Shown piece by piece: positions 1 through 8,612 of a stretch of 64,000 bases of DNA. The stretch's first letter is position 1; each line of letters opens with the position of its first letter. The notes under the pieces were generated by a model. The model ran no database searches. It saw nothing but the letters and a program-made list of their open reading frames with translations, and had not been told where the DNA came from. The position numbers were made by a program, and so were the translations under genes. The stretch covers positions 53,454 to 117,453 of the forward strand of contig NZ_BPQE01000001.1 in assembly GCF_022179085.1 (NCBI RefSeq), read 5' to 3'. This stretch comes from Methylobacterium aerolatum (GTDB lineage: Bacteria > Pseudomonadota > Alphaproteobacteria > Rhizobiales > Beijerinckiaceae).

Positions 1-2162
1 ACCACGGGGTGGAACAGCACCCGCATCTCGTTGCGCTCGATGGCCTTGCGCAGGTCGCCTTCCAGCATCAGCCGGTCCGAGCGCTCGGCGCGCATGTGGG
101 CGCGGAACACCTCGATCCGGTCGCCGCCCTGGCGCTTGGCCTGGATCATCGCGACCTCGGCGTTCTTCAGCACCTCGTCGCGCTTCAGCCCGGCCTCGTA
201 GAGGGCGAGCCCGATCGAGACGGTGAGGAAGATCTCCCGGTCCGCATAGGTGATCGGCGTGGCGATGGCCCGCTGGATCATGCTGGCGAAGGCCAGGATC
301 CGGTCGGGATCGCGCTCTGAGAGCAGGATCACCGCGAACTCGTCGCCGGCCAGCCGGGCGAGCGTATCCTGCGGCCGCAGCAGGCGGCCGAGGCGGCGGG
401 AGAGGGTGAGCAGGATCGAATCGCCCGCCGAGAGGCCGATGGCGTCGTTGATGCCGGTGAACCGGTCGATGTCGAGGACCAGCACGGTGGGCTTCAGGCG
501 GGGGTCCTGCCCGGCGAAGGCGAGCGCCGCGTCGAGGCGGTCGCCGAACAGCTCCCGGTTCGGCAGGCCGGTGAGGCTGTCATGCACGGCATCGTGCAGC
601 AGGCGCTCCTCGGCGGTCTTCACCTCGGTGATGTCGGCGATGGTGCCGACCACGCGGATCACCTCGCCGTCGGCGCCGATCACCGGCCGCGCCTTCATCC
701 GGTACCAGAAATAGCCGCCCGCCGCCGAGCGCAGGCGGAAATCGTGGACGATGCGGCCGCGCCGCTCCTCGATCACCGTGTCGAGGGCGGCCGAGTAGCG
801 CTCCACGTCGAAGGGGTGCAGGGCGCCGAGCCAGTTCGAGGCGGGGCCTTCCAGCGCGCCGCGCGACAGGCCGAGCTGCGCCTCGATCTCGGGGCCGACG
901 AAGATCTTGTCGGCGGGCACGTCCCAATCGAACACCACGTCGCCCGCGCCGGTGAGCGCCAGCGCCCGCCTCTCCGTGTCGGAGACCAGCGCGTGGGTCA
1001 GGCCGCTGCCGGCGAAGGCGTGCTGGAGCACGGTGAAGCCGATCAGCATCACGATCAGCACTAGGCCGCCGATCAGGGCCGGCTGGACCAGCTCGCTGCC
1101 GATCTGGCCCGTCACCGCGAAGCCCGCGGCCGTGACCCAGATCATCAGGAGGAGCCACGTCGGCACCAGCAGGATCGCCCGGTCGTAGCCGTTGTGGACC
1201 GAGAGGTAGAGGATCAGCAGCAGGCCGATCCCCGCCACCGCCGCGATGGAGATGCGCGCCACGCCCGCCGCCACGGGCGGGTCGAACACCGCGAGCCCGA
1301 CGAGGCCCGCCAGGAAGGCGAGCCAGAAGAAGGCGACGTGGCTGTAGCGCACGTGCCAGCGGGCGAGGTTCAGGTAGGCGAACAGGAAGACGAGCAGCGT
1401 CGCCCCGAGCACGGCTTCCGCCGAGGCCCGGTAGACCCGCTCGGCGAGTTCGGTGACGGGGAAGACCCGCTGCAGGAAGCCGAAATCGATGCAGGCATAG
1501 GCCAGCACCGACCACGCCAGCGCGGCGGCGGCGGGGAAGATGATCGCCCCCTTCACCACGAAGACGATGGTAAGGAACAGGGCGAGCAGCCCGCTGATCC
1601 CGATGATGATGCCCTTGTAGAGGGTCAGCCCCGCCGTCTTCCGGCGGTAGGCGTCCTGATCCCAGAGGTGCAGTTGCGGGACGTTGGCGCTGCGCAACTC
1701 GGCGACGTAGGTGACCGTCGTGCCGGGATCGAGGGTGATGGTGAACTGGTCCGCGTCGGGGTTCTCGTCGCGCTCCGGGCGGATGCCCTGGCTCGCGGTG
1801 ATGGCCGCGATGCGCGAGCCGCCGAGATCGGGCCAGATCACGCCCGAGCCGACGAGGCGGAAATGCGGGGCGATGAGGATGCGGTCGATCTGCTCGTCGG
1901 TGTCGTTCGTCAGCGCGAAGGCGATCCAGTCCGGCCGTCCGCCCGCGTCGCGGGCCTTCACGACGATCTTGCGCTTGATGCCGTCCTTGCCGGCGGCGGT
2001 GGAGATCTGAACGAGGTCGCCGTCCGACCGGTAGCGCTCGATGGCGCCGGTGAGATCGATCACCGGCTGGTCGAGGCCGACCCGCACCGCCTCGACGGCG
2101 TGGGCCGCGCCGCCGGTCACGAGGCCGCCGACCAGGATCAGGAGGAGGGCGAGGATGCGCAA
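1..2162 (-). CDS. 7TMR-DISM/PAS/GGDEF/EAL c-di-GMP signalling protein (3' end outside window)
   Basis: Membrane sensor expected to make and/or degrade cyclic-di-GMP. Read on the minus strand from a TTG at 2162, it begins with a signal peptide (roughly residues 1-23, ending near GGAAHA). An extracellular 7TMR-DISM-like beta domain and about seven membrane helices follow (to about residue 390), then a PAS domain (about 400-520). The GGDEF domain opens with DSLTGLPNR and has AGDEF as its active-site motif at about residue 605; this variant is usually compatible with cyclase activity. An EAL domain starts near residue 695 and runs off the left edge, so its catalytic residues cannot be judged. The TTG start was chosen because it opens directly on the signal peptide and no in-frame ATG lies nearby; no strong ribosome site is visible. 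The ligand is unknown. Confidence 0.85.
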   Translation of the reverse strand, partial: MRILALLLILVGGLVTGGAAHAVEAVRVGLDQPVIDLTGAIERYRSDGDLVQISTAAGKDGIKRKIVVKARDAGGRPDWIAFALTNDTDEQIDRILIAPHFRLVGSGVIWPDLGGSRIAAITASQGIRPERDENPDADQFTITLDPGTTVTYVAELRSANVPQLHLWDQDAYRRKTAGLTLYKGIIIGISGLLALFLTIVFVVKGAIIFPAAAALAWSVLAYACIDFGFLQRVFPVTELAERVYRASAEAVLGATLLVFLFAYLNLARWHVRYSHVAFFWLAFLAGLVGLAVFDPPVAAGVARISIAAVAGIGLLLILYLSVHNGYDRAILLVPTWLLLMIWVTAAGFAVTGQIGSELVQPALIGGLVLIVMLIGFTVLQHAFAGSGLTHALVSDTERRALALTGAGDVVFDWDVPADKIFVGPEIEAQLGLSRGALEGPASNWLGALHPFDVERYSAALDTVIEERRGRIVHDFRLRSAAGGYFWYRMKARPVIGADGEVIRVVGTIADITEVKTAEERLLHDAVHDSLTGLPNRELFGDRLDAALAFAGQDPRLKPTVLVLDIDRFTGINDAIGLSAGDSILLTLSRRLGRLLRPQDTLARLAGDEFAVILLSERDPDRILAFASMIQRAIATPITYADREIFLTVSIGLALYEAGLKRDEVLKNAEVAMIQAKRQGGDRIEVFRAHMRAERSDRLMLEGDLRKAIERNEMRVLFHPV

Positions 2163-2327
2163 AGGGCTGACGTGTCCGGCCGGGGTGGTGGCGACGGCCG
2201 CCCAGGCGGCCCCGATTGGTAAAGGCGACGTGAAAAACCGGCAAGGCCACGGGCGCGCCGGTCCACCGTTCGCGGATCGCGCTCCTTTGCGGCCAAATCA
2301 AGTTGATGGGGATTTACGCCGAGCTTT

Positions 2328-2350
2328 CCCCTCCCCCTTACGGGGAGGGG
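2328..2350. repeat. C/G-rich hairpin downstream of the M16 peptidase gene
   Basis: Inverted repeat with arms CCCCTCCCC and GGGGAGGGG around a short loop, lying between the stop of the M16 gene and the start of the GGDEF gene, both on the minus strand. It has no T-run, so it is at best a weak terminator; it may be an mRNA-stabilising or REP-like hairpin. Confidence 0.5.
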
Positions 2351-2369
2351 GAGTGCCGCGTATCCAGGG

Positions 2370-3662
2370 CTAGGCCCGCAGCCCCGCCGCGATCCGATCC
2401 ACAGACGGCAGGCCCTTGATCGGGCCGATGGCGGCGAGCGTCGGGGTGCCCGCCAGCATGGTCTTCGCCACGGCGCGCACCTCCTCGACCGTCACCGCAT
2501 CGACTTTGGCGATGACCTCGGAGGCCGGGATCACCCGGCCCCAGGCGAGGATCTGGCGGGCGTTGCGCTCGATCCGGCCGCCGGGGGTCTCCAGCGCCGA
2601 GAGCAGCGAGACCTTGAGCTGCGCCTTGGCGCGGGCGATCTCGGTGCCGTCGAGGTCCCTGGCCGCGCGGGTCGTGGCCTCCAGGGTCACGTCCACGAGT
2701 TCGGCCACGTCCGAGCCCGCCGTGCCGGCGCCGATGCCGAACAGGCCGCAATCGGAGAAGGGCCAGTGGAAGGCCTGGATCTCGTAGGCGAGCCCCCGCG
2801 TCTCGCGCACCTCGTGCCACAGGCGCGAGGTCAGGCCGCCGCCGAGCACCTGCGCGAACATGTGCAGGGCGTAGTAGCCCTCGTCCCGGAAGGAGAGGCC
2901 GGGCAGGCCGATCACGAGGTTCGCCTGTTCGAGCTTGCGCTTCAGCCGCCGCTCGCCGCCGCCGTAGCGGCCGGGCTCCATGGCAGGGGCCTCGGCGGCC
3001 GGGAGGCCGCCGAAATGCTGCTCGGCCGCCGCCACGATGGCCTCGTGGGTGATGCTGCCCGCCCCCGCCACGACGAGCCGGTCGGGCGTGTATTCCCGGG
3101 CGAGGTAGGCGCGGATGCCCGCCTCGTCGAAGCTCTGGATGGTCTCGGGCCGCCCGATGATCGGCCGCCCCACCGGCTGGCCGGGGAAGGCGGCCTCGGT
3201 GAAGGCGTCGTAGACCACGTCGTCGGGCGTATCCTCGATGGCCGCGTATTCCTGCAGGATCACGCCCTTCTCCCGGGCGAGTTCGGCCGCGTCGAAGGTG
3301 GCGTTCGTCAGGATGTCGCCGATCACGTCGAGGGCGAGGCCCGCATCCTCTCCGAGCACCCGGGCGGTGTAGCTCGTGGTCTCCGTGGAGGTGGCGGCGT
3401 TGATCTCGCCGCCGACGTTCTCGATCTCCTCCGCGATGTCGCGGGCCGAACGGCGGCTGGTCCCCTTGAACGCCATGTGCTCGATGAGGTGCGACAGGCC
3501 GCTCTCGTCCGCCCGCTCGTGGCGGGAGCCCGCGCCGACCCACACCCCGAGGCTCGCGGTGGCCACCCCCGGCATCGGCTCGGTCACCACGGTGACGCCG
3601 TTGCCGAGCCGCGTGACCTTGAGGGTCGGGGAGGCGGCGTGGGTCGAGAAATGCTGGTTCAT
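2370..3662 (-). CDS. M16 family zinc metallopeptidase (mitochondrial processing peptidase-like)
   Basis: Zinc peptidase of family M16B, 430 aa, the usual length for this family. The inverted zinc motif HLIEH is at residues 58-62 (H58, E61, H62), with the downstream Glu in EKGVILQE near residue 138; the C-terminal half is the second, non-catalytic M16 repeat. The R/Y-containing region expected in active members (RGLAYEI, about 300) is present, so it is probably active alone or as a homodimer. The ATG at 3662 lies 8 bp after the thrC stop, and this thrC-M16 order is common in Alphaproteobacteria, so the two are probably one transcript. The physiological substrate is unknown. No signal peptide is visible, so a cytoplasmic location is likely. 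Confidence 0.93.
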   Translation of the reverse strand: MNQHFSTHAASPTLKVTRLGNGVTVVTEPMPGVATASLGVWVGAGSRHERADESGLSHLIEHMAFKGTSRRSARDIAEEIENVGGEINAATSTETTSYTARVLGEDAGLALDVIGDILTNATFDAAELAREKGVILQEYAAIEDTPDDVVYDAFTEAAFPGQPVGRPIIGRPETIQSFDEAGIRAYLAREYTPDRLVVAGAGSITHEAIVAAAEQHFGGLPAAEAPAMEPGRYGGGERRLKRKLEQANLVIGLPGLSFRDEGYYALHMFAQVLGGGLTSRLWHEVRETRGLAYEIQAFHWPFSDCGLFGIGAGTAGSDVAELVDVTLEATTRAARDLDGTEIARAKAQLKVSLLSALETPGGRIERNARQILAWGRVIPASEVIAKVDAVTVEEVRAVAKTMLAGTPTLAAIGPIKGLPSVDRIAAGLRA

Positions 3663-3670
3663 GGGGAGCT

Positions 3671-5083
3671 TCAGCCGCCCTTCGTGATGCGGGCCCGCTC
3701 GCGGATCAGGCGCTCCACGGCTCCCTGGTCGTTGGCGATGCGGGTCAGGCGCTCGGGCCGGTCCATCAGGTCGGCGAGGTGCGGGGGCAGGGCCGGGCGC
3801 TGGCCGCCCGTGGCCTTCGCCACCGCATCGGGGAACTTCGCCGGATGGGCGGTGGCGAGCGCCACGACCGGCGTCGCCGGGTCCTTCGCCAGCAGCCGCC
3901 GCCCGGCATTCACGCCGATGGCGCTGTGCGGGTCGAGGGTCACGCCCGTCGCCGCGTGGGTGAAGGCGATCTCCTCCATCACGGCGCCCTCCGGCACCGC
4001 GTGGGCGTCGAACTCGTCGCGGATCGTGGCCAGCACCGCGTCGTCGAGGTGGAACCCGCCCGATTGCTTCAGCCCGGCCATGAGGCGCGACAGGCTGGAG
4101 GAATTCCGGCCGAGCGCCTCGAACAGCAGCCGCTCGAAATTCGAGGAGATCTGGATGTCCATGGAGGGCGAGGTGGTGGGTTCGACGCCGCGCAGCTCGT
4201 AGGCGCCGTGCTCCAGGGTGCGGACGAGGATGTCGTTGGCGTTGGTGCCGATCATCAGGCGCCGGATCGGCAGGCCCATCTTCTTGGCGACCCAGCCGGC
4301 GAGGATGTCGCCGAAATTGCCGGTCGGCACCGCGAAGGAGACCTCCCGGTGCGGGGCGCCCAGCGCCACGGCGCTGGTGAAGTAGTAGACCACCTGCGCC
4401 GCGACCCGCGCCCAGTTGATCGAATTCACGCCCGAGAGGCGGACCTCGTCGGCGAAATCCCCGTGCTGGAACAACGCCTTGACGATGTTCTGGCAATCGT
4501 CGAACGTGCCGTCAAGGGCCAGCGCGTGGACGTTGGGGGCATCGACCGAGGTCATCTGCCGCCGCTGCACCTCCGAGACCCGCCCGTGCGGGTAGAGGAT
4601 GAACACGTCCACCTGATCGAGCCCCCGGAACGCCTCCACGGCGGCCGAGCCGGTATCGCCCGAGGTGGCGCCGACGATCGTCGCCCGGGTGCCGCGCTGG
4701 CGCAGGACATGGTCCATCAGCCGCCCGAGCAGCTGCATCGCCACGTCCTTGAAGGCGAGCGTCGGGCCGTGGAAGAGCTCCAGCAGGAACAGGTTGTCGT
4801 CGAGCTGGGTGAGGGGGCAGATCGCCGGGTGCCGGAAGGTGGCGTAGGCGTCGTCGATCATCCGGTCGAGGGCGGCGTCGGCGATCTCGCCGTCCACCAG
4901 GGGGCGCAGCACGCGCTTGGCGGCCTCGGCGTACGGCTTGCCGGCGAGCGCGGCGATCTCCTCGCGACCGATTCGCGGCCAGGTCTGGGGCACGTAGAGC
5001 CCGCCGTCGCGGGCGAGCCCCGCCAGAAGGGCATCCGAGAACGAGAGCGGCGCGGCCTCGCCGCGGGTCGAGACGTGGAGCAC
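3671..5083 (-). CDS. thrC: threonine synthase
   Basis: Converts O-phospho-L-homoserine to L-threonine with pyridoxal phosphate, the last step of threonine synthesis, in the cytoplasm. 470 aa. The N-terminal threonine-synthase domain (about 1-80) precedes the fold-type II PLP core. The PLP lysine is in GPTLAFKD (K112), and the SGDTGSAA phosphate-binding loop follows. Length and the ATG start (MLHVSTRGEAAPLSF) match alphaproteobacterial ThrC. It is the first gene of a pair with the M16 peptidase 8 bp downstream. No leader peptide or riboswitch is recognisable in front of it. A different threonine-synthase-like enzyme (19169-20308) lacks this N-terminal region and is not a duplicate. Confidence 0.96.
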   Translation of the reverse strand: MLHVSTRGEAAPLSFSDALLAGLARDGGLYVPQTWPRIGREEIAALAGKPYAEAAKRVLRPLVDGEIADAALDRMIDDAYATFRHPAICPLTQLDDNLFLLELFHGPTLAFKDVAMQLLGRLMDHVLRQRGTRATIVGATSGDTGSAAVEAFRGLDQVDVFILYPHGRVSEVQRRQMTSVDAPNVHALALDGTFDDCQNIVKALFQHGDFADEVRLSGVNSINWARVAAQVVYYFTSAVALGAPHREVSFAVPTGNFGDILAGWVAKKMGLPIRRLMIGTNANDILVRTLEHGAYELRGVEPTTSPSMDIQISSNFERLLFEALGRNSSSLSRLMAGLKQSGGFHLDDAVLATIRDEFDAHAVPEGAVMEEIAFTHAATGVTLDPHSAIGVNAGRRLLAKDPATPVVALATAHPAKFPDAVAKATGGQRPALPPHLADLMDRPERLTRIANDQGAVERLIRERARITKGG

Positions 5084-5157
5084 AGGGGCCTCCGTGGGAA
5101 GGCGGTCCGTCTACACGATGCGGCCGTGCGTGTCGAAGTCGGATCGGTCTGGAAACC

Positions 5158-5580
5158 TCACGCGCTGATCCCCGGGGCCTTGGTCAGGCGGCAGCCGGTG
5201 ATGCGCCATGTGCCGTCGGCCTGCCGTTCCAGGGTGTATTCGGCGGTCCAGTCGGTGCCGCCCTCGTCCTGGATCGCCACGCTCTGGCTCACCGTGGTCT
5301 CGCCGAGGTCGCGGGCTTGGCCGAAGACGAAGCTGCGGTGGCGGTACACCGGCTGGTACTGGCTGCGCACCATCCCGAGGAACAGGTCGGCGTTGGGGAA
5401 GATCTCGCGGATCGCCGGGGCGGCCTGGGCGTAGGCGGTGGGGGCGTCGTCCCGGCCGAGCGCCTCCGTCTGCAGGACGATCACCGCCCGGGCGGCCGCC
5501 TGCTCGGGCTCCCCGGCCACCGCCGGGAAGGGGGCGGCGCCCATCGTGGCGAGGAGGGCGAGGGCGAACCTGACGCGCAT
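5158..5580 (-). CDS. DUF4864 family secreted protein
   Basis: 140 aa with a clear signal peptide (MRVRFALALLATMGAAPFPAVA-type, cleavage near residue 22). The rest fits DUF4864: a helical start with a run of small residues, the AIREIFPNADLFLGMVRSQY region and a final beta section ending in GCRLTKAPG. DUF4864 proteins are periplasmic or exported with an NTF2-like fold and no established reaction. The gene is on the same strand as thrC, 74 bp upstream of its start, and may share its transcript. ATG start at 5580. Confidence 0.85.
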   Translation of the reverse strand: MRVRFALALLATMGAAPFPAVAGEPEQAAARAVIVLQTEALGRDDAPTAYAQAAPAIREIFPNADLFLGMVRSQYQPVYRHRSFVFGQARDLGETTVSQSVAIQDEGGTDWTAEYTLERQADGTWRITGCRLTKAPGISA

Positions 5581-5617
5581 CGGCAGTCACTCCATGGGAG
5601 CAACTTCCGATTGTAGG

Positions 5618-5640
5618 CGCCGGGCAAGGCCCGGCAAGCG
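5618..5640 (-). terminator. possible weak terminator hairpin
   Basis: GCCGGGC-AAG-GCCCGGC inverted repeat between the stop of the DUF2142 gene (5673) and the start of the DUF4864 gene (5580). It could end the glycosyltransferase operon on the minus strand. There is no clear T-run after it, so intrinsic termination is uncertain. Confidence 0.35.
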
Positions 5641-5672
5641 CCGCAGCGCCCTTTTCCGCCGGCCGTCCCGGC

Positions 5673-7109
5673 TCAGCCCGGCACGCCCATCGCGAAGGCC
5701 GCCACCGGCACGGCGACGAGATCGACGGCGGCGGCGGCCACCGGCATCAGCGCGGGCCAGCGGCGCGTGGGCCCCGCCTGCGGGCGCAACCGGGCGAAGG
5801 CCAGGATCAGCATCGGCGCCAGCGGCAGGAGGTAGCGGCCCTGCGGCCCGATGATCCGGATCTCGCCGACATTCGTCCAAGTGACGTACTGCGACAGGAT
5901 CACCAGCCAGAGGCAGGCGAGCGCCGCCGCCGTCAGGACCAGGCGCTCGGCCGCCGGGGGCAAGGGATTTCGGCGGTCGGCCAGGAGGATCGGGCCGACG
6001 AGGGCCACGGCCCAGAGGAGATAGAGGGGGACGGGCAGGGGCCGGTCGAGCCAGCCGAAGATGCCGATGGCGCCCTCGGCGAGGATCGTCAGGCGCTTGG
6101 CCGTGCCGAGGAAGCGCCCCGGCAGGGTCAGGAGGCGCGAGGGGTCCTCGAGGAGGACGCGGGCCTGGGCCTGCGGATCGGTGGCGGTGAAGGGGGCCGG
6201 ACGCGGACCCGACCAGAGCGGACCCGCCTCGTAGGCGTGGCGCGGCACCGGCGTCGCCACGGTGGCGGTGGCGGCCACCGTCCAGATCGCGGCGGGCAGG
6301 ACGGCGAGCACGGCCGCCGCGAGGCGACGCCCCATCCCGAGCCCGCCCCTTCCGCCGGGGAAGGGCACGAGCAGCATCGCCGCCAGCGCCGCGTAGGGGG
6401 GCTTGGCCAGGGCCACGAGGGCGATGCACAGGATCGCCCCCGAGAGCCGCGGGCCGGTGCCGCCCCCGGCGAAGGGCCGGGGCGAGAGCAGGGCGGCCGC
6501 GAGGGCGGCGAGGGCGACGATCAGCCCGTCCTGGTTGAACGAGGCCGCCAGCGACAGGGACATCGGCAGGGCGAGCACCGCGAACAGGGCGGGGCGCCCC
6601 CGCCGCGCCACGGCCAGCGCCAGGAGGCCGGCCACCAGGGTGGCCGTCGCGTTGGCGAGCCGCCCGAGATAGACGCAGGTCTCCGGCGGGAGCCCGAGCA
6701 GCCGCCCGGCCGCGAGGCCGGAGGCCGAAGGCAGGTACAGGAAGGGCGGATAGGTCGCGACCGTGTAGAGGGGCACGAACACCCGCCCCTGGGCGTCCGG
6801 CTCCCCCTCCACGGCATCGAGGATTCCGCCGAAGCTCTTCGGCCGCGAGCGGGTCACCTCGTCCCAGGCGGGGTCGATCCGCACGCCCGCCGCGACGTGG
6901 GTGGAGCCGTCCGCGTAGCGCAGGGTCTCCCGGTGGCCGACGAATTCACCGTTCATCAGCGCGGCGGCGCGGGCGAGGTGGGCCCCCTCGTCGGCCACCT
7001 CGCCCGGCGGCACGATCAGCGCGAGGGCGATGCAGACCGGGCCGCACAGGGCCAGGAAGGCGAGGCACCAGAAGGTCGCGCCCGTGGCGGCGGCGAGGAG
7101 GCGGGTCAC
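5673..7109 (-). CDS. DUF2142 polytopic membrane protein
   Basis: 478 aa inner-membrane protein with about 10-12 hydrophobic segments. It matches the DUF2142 pattern: an N-terminal helix followed by the PPGEVADEGAHLARAA loop and the later TYPPFLYLPSA and NQDGL stretches. DUF2142 proteins resemble GT-C glycosyltransferases and sit in cell-surface polysaccharide loci; the acidic DEGAH motif in the first large loop is suggestive of that fold. It is the last gene of the glycan operon. Its GTG start overlaps the stop of the preceding VTT-domain gene (GTGA), implying translational coupling. The activity (sugar transfer from a lipid donor) is inferred from family and context only. Confidence 0.85.
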   Translation of the reverse strand: MTRLLAAATGATFWCLAFLALCGPVCIALALIVPPGEVADEGAHLARAAALMNGEFVGHRETLRYADGSTHVAAGVRIDPAWDEVTRSRPKSFGGILDAVEGEPDAQGRVFVPLYTVATYPPFLYLPSASGLAAGRLLGLPPETCVYLGRLANATATLVAGLLALAVARRGRPALFAVLALPMSLSLAASFNQDGLIVALAALAAALLSPRPFAGGGTGPRLSGAILCIALVALAKPPYAALAAMLLVPFPGGRGGLGMGRRLAAAVLAVLPAAIWTVAATATVATPVPRHAYEAGPLWSGPRPAPFTATDPQAQARVLLEDPSRLLTLPGRFLGTAKRLTILAEGAIGIFGWLDRPLPVPLYLLWAVALVGPILLADRRNPLPPAAERLVLTAAALACLWLVILSQYVTWTNVGEIRIIGPQGRYLLPLAPMLILAFARLRPQAGPTRRWPALMPVAAAAVDLVAVPVAAFAMGVPG

Positions 7110-7828
7110 GCGGGAAGGTTCCGCTCGGACAGGCCGGGCACGGCCTCCCCCGGCGCCCGGCGGGCGAGGATGCGGCGCAGGCGCAGCATCAGCAGCACCG
7201 TGGCGAGCGCCCCGGCCGCCAGCACCGCGAGCCGCAGCCCTTCGGCCCGCCCCACCCCGGCGGCGAGGTGGCCCCCGCCCTGGCCGAGCGCCCCGAGGGC
7301 GACGTAGGCGAAGAGCGCGGGCAGGGCCGCCAGGGTGCCGATGGCGTAGTCCCGCAGCGCCACGGCGCTGGCCCCCAGCGCGAGGCTCGTCGGCGCGAAG
7401 GGCATGATCGGCGAGAGGCGGATCAGGCAGACGAGGCGCCAGCCCTCCGTCGCGAGGGCGCCGTCGAGAGCGGCGAGGCGCGATCCGCCGAACCGGGCCA
7501 GCGCCCGCGCCCCGATGACCGAGCGGGCAAGGGCGAAGGAGAGGAGGGCGCCGGCCATCGTTCCCGCCGCCGCGACGGCGAAGCCCAGGACGGGACCGAG
7601 GAGGGCCCCCGCCGCGATGCCGATCGCCGAGGCCGGCAGGACGCCGGAGGCCGCCACCAGGGCCTGGATCGCCAGCAGCATCGCCGGCCCGGCCGGGCCG
7701 AGCTCCGCGACCCGGGCCGCGAGGTCCCGGGCCGCGTCGGGCGCGAGGATTCCCGCGGCGAGCGGCGCCGCGGCCAGCCCCGCGAGGAGGCCGAGGCCCG
7801 CGAGGCGGGTGAGCGGCGGGAGCGTCAC
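7106..7828 (-). CDS. TVP38/TMEM64 (VTT/DedA-like) membrane protein
   Basis: 240 aa inner-membrane protein with about six hydrophobic segments. The VTT core is visible: a re-entrant glycine-rich stretch (GVLPASAIGIAAGALLGPVLGF), then FALARSVIG and the RLSPIMPFAPTS turn. Proteins of this superfamily are thought to scramble or translocate lipids or lipid-linked carriers. Inside an operon of glycosyltransferases it may help recycle or flip a polyprenyl-linked carrier, which is inference. It overlaps both neighbours by 4 bp, the tightest coupling in the operon. Confidence 0.85.
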   Translation of the reverse strand: MTLPPLTRLAGLGLLAGLAAAPLAAGILAPDAARDLAARVAELGPAGPAMLLAIQALVAASGVLPASAIGIAAGALLGPVLGFAVAAAGTMAGALLSFALARSVIGARALARFGGSRLAALDGALATEGWRLVCLIRLSPIMPFAPTSLALGASAVALRDYAIGTLAALPALFAYVALGALGQGGGHLAAGVGRAEGLRLAVLAAGALATVLLMLRLRRILARRAPGEAVPGLSERNLPA

Positions 7829-8592
7829 GGGCGCGCTCCGAGCGGCGTCTCCTCGTCGGCGAAGAGCGGGTCCGAGCGCAGGCCCGAGAGGTGCAGGCGG
7901 TAGGCGAGGCTCGTGCGCAGCACGCCGAGCCCGTAGAGGCAGGAGCGCCGGAAGTCGATCGAGGAGGCGTCGTCGAAATACCGGGTCGGGCAGGAGATCT
8001 CGCCGATCCCGAAGCCCTGCGCGAACGCCTGCGCCAGCATCTGGTTGTCGAACACGAAGTCGTTCGAGCAGCGGTCCAGCGGCAGGGTCTCCAGCACCGC
8101 CCGGCTCCAGGCGCGGTAGCCGGAATGGTACTCGGAGAGCTTCTGGCCCATCAGGAGGTTCTGCACCAGGGTGAGCGCGCGGTTGGCAACGTACTTGTAG
8201 ACCGGCATCCCGCCCTTGAGCGCCCCGTTGCCGAGGATGCGCGAGGCCAGCACCGCGTCGTACTCGCCCGAGACGATCATCGAGGCCATCGCCGTCACGA
8301 GGCGGGGAGCGTACTGGTAGTCCGGGTGGAGCATCACCACCACGTCGGCCCCGCGCTCCAGCGCCGTGCGGTAGCAGGTCTTCTGGTTGCCGCCGTAGCC
8401 GAGGTTTTGCGCGTGGCGCACCGTGTGGATGCCGAGGCGCCGGGCCACCGCCACCGTCTCGTCCCGGCTGGCGTCGTCGATGAGGATCACGTCATCGACG
8501 ATGTCGAAGGGGATCTCCCGGTGGGTGCGCTCCAGGGTCGCCGCCGCGTTGTAGGCGGGCAGGACGACGGCGATGCGTTTTCCGTGAAGCAT
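7825..8592 (-). CDS. GT2 glycosyltransferase, dolichol-phosphate-mannose-synthase-like
   Basis: 255 aa cytosolic or membrane-associated GT-A fold enzyme. Residues 5-120 carry the nucleotide-sugar site: VLPAYNAAATL, LIDDASRDETV, the QNLGYGGNQ loop, and HPDYQY in the DXD position. The YHSGYRAWSR segment further on is typical of enzymes that load a sugar onto polyprenyl phosphate. No C-terminal membrane anchor is present. It probably makes a lipid-linked sugar donor for the DUF2142 (GT-C-like) product of the same operon. The ATG at 8592 was chosen because it begins directly on the conserved beta strand and lies 20 bp after the stop of the upstream GT gene. Confidence 0.9.
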   Translation of the reverse strand: MLHGKRIAVVLPAYNAAATLERTHREIPFDIVDDVILIDDASRDETVAVARRLGIHTVRHAQNLGYGGNQKTCYRTALERGADVVVMLHPDYQYAPRLVTAMASMIVSGEYDAVLASRILGNGALKGGMPVYKYVANRALTLVQNLLMGQKLSEYHSGYRAWSRAVLETLPLDRCSNDFVFDNQMLAQAFAQGFGIGEISCPTRYFDDASSIDFRRSCLYGLGVLRTSLAYRLHLSGLRSDPLFADEETPLGARP

Positions 8593-8612
8593 GGGCAGGT
8601 CTTCGTCGGCGC

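Noticed and set aside
580-2301. 573-codon open frame on the minus strand
   Set aside because: Pro/Arg-rich shadow of the GGDEF/EAL gene, which reads in a neighbouring frame with clear 7TMR-DISM, PAS and GGDEF motifs.
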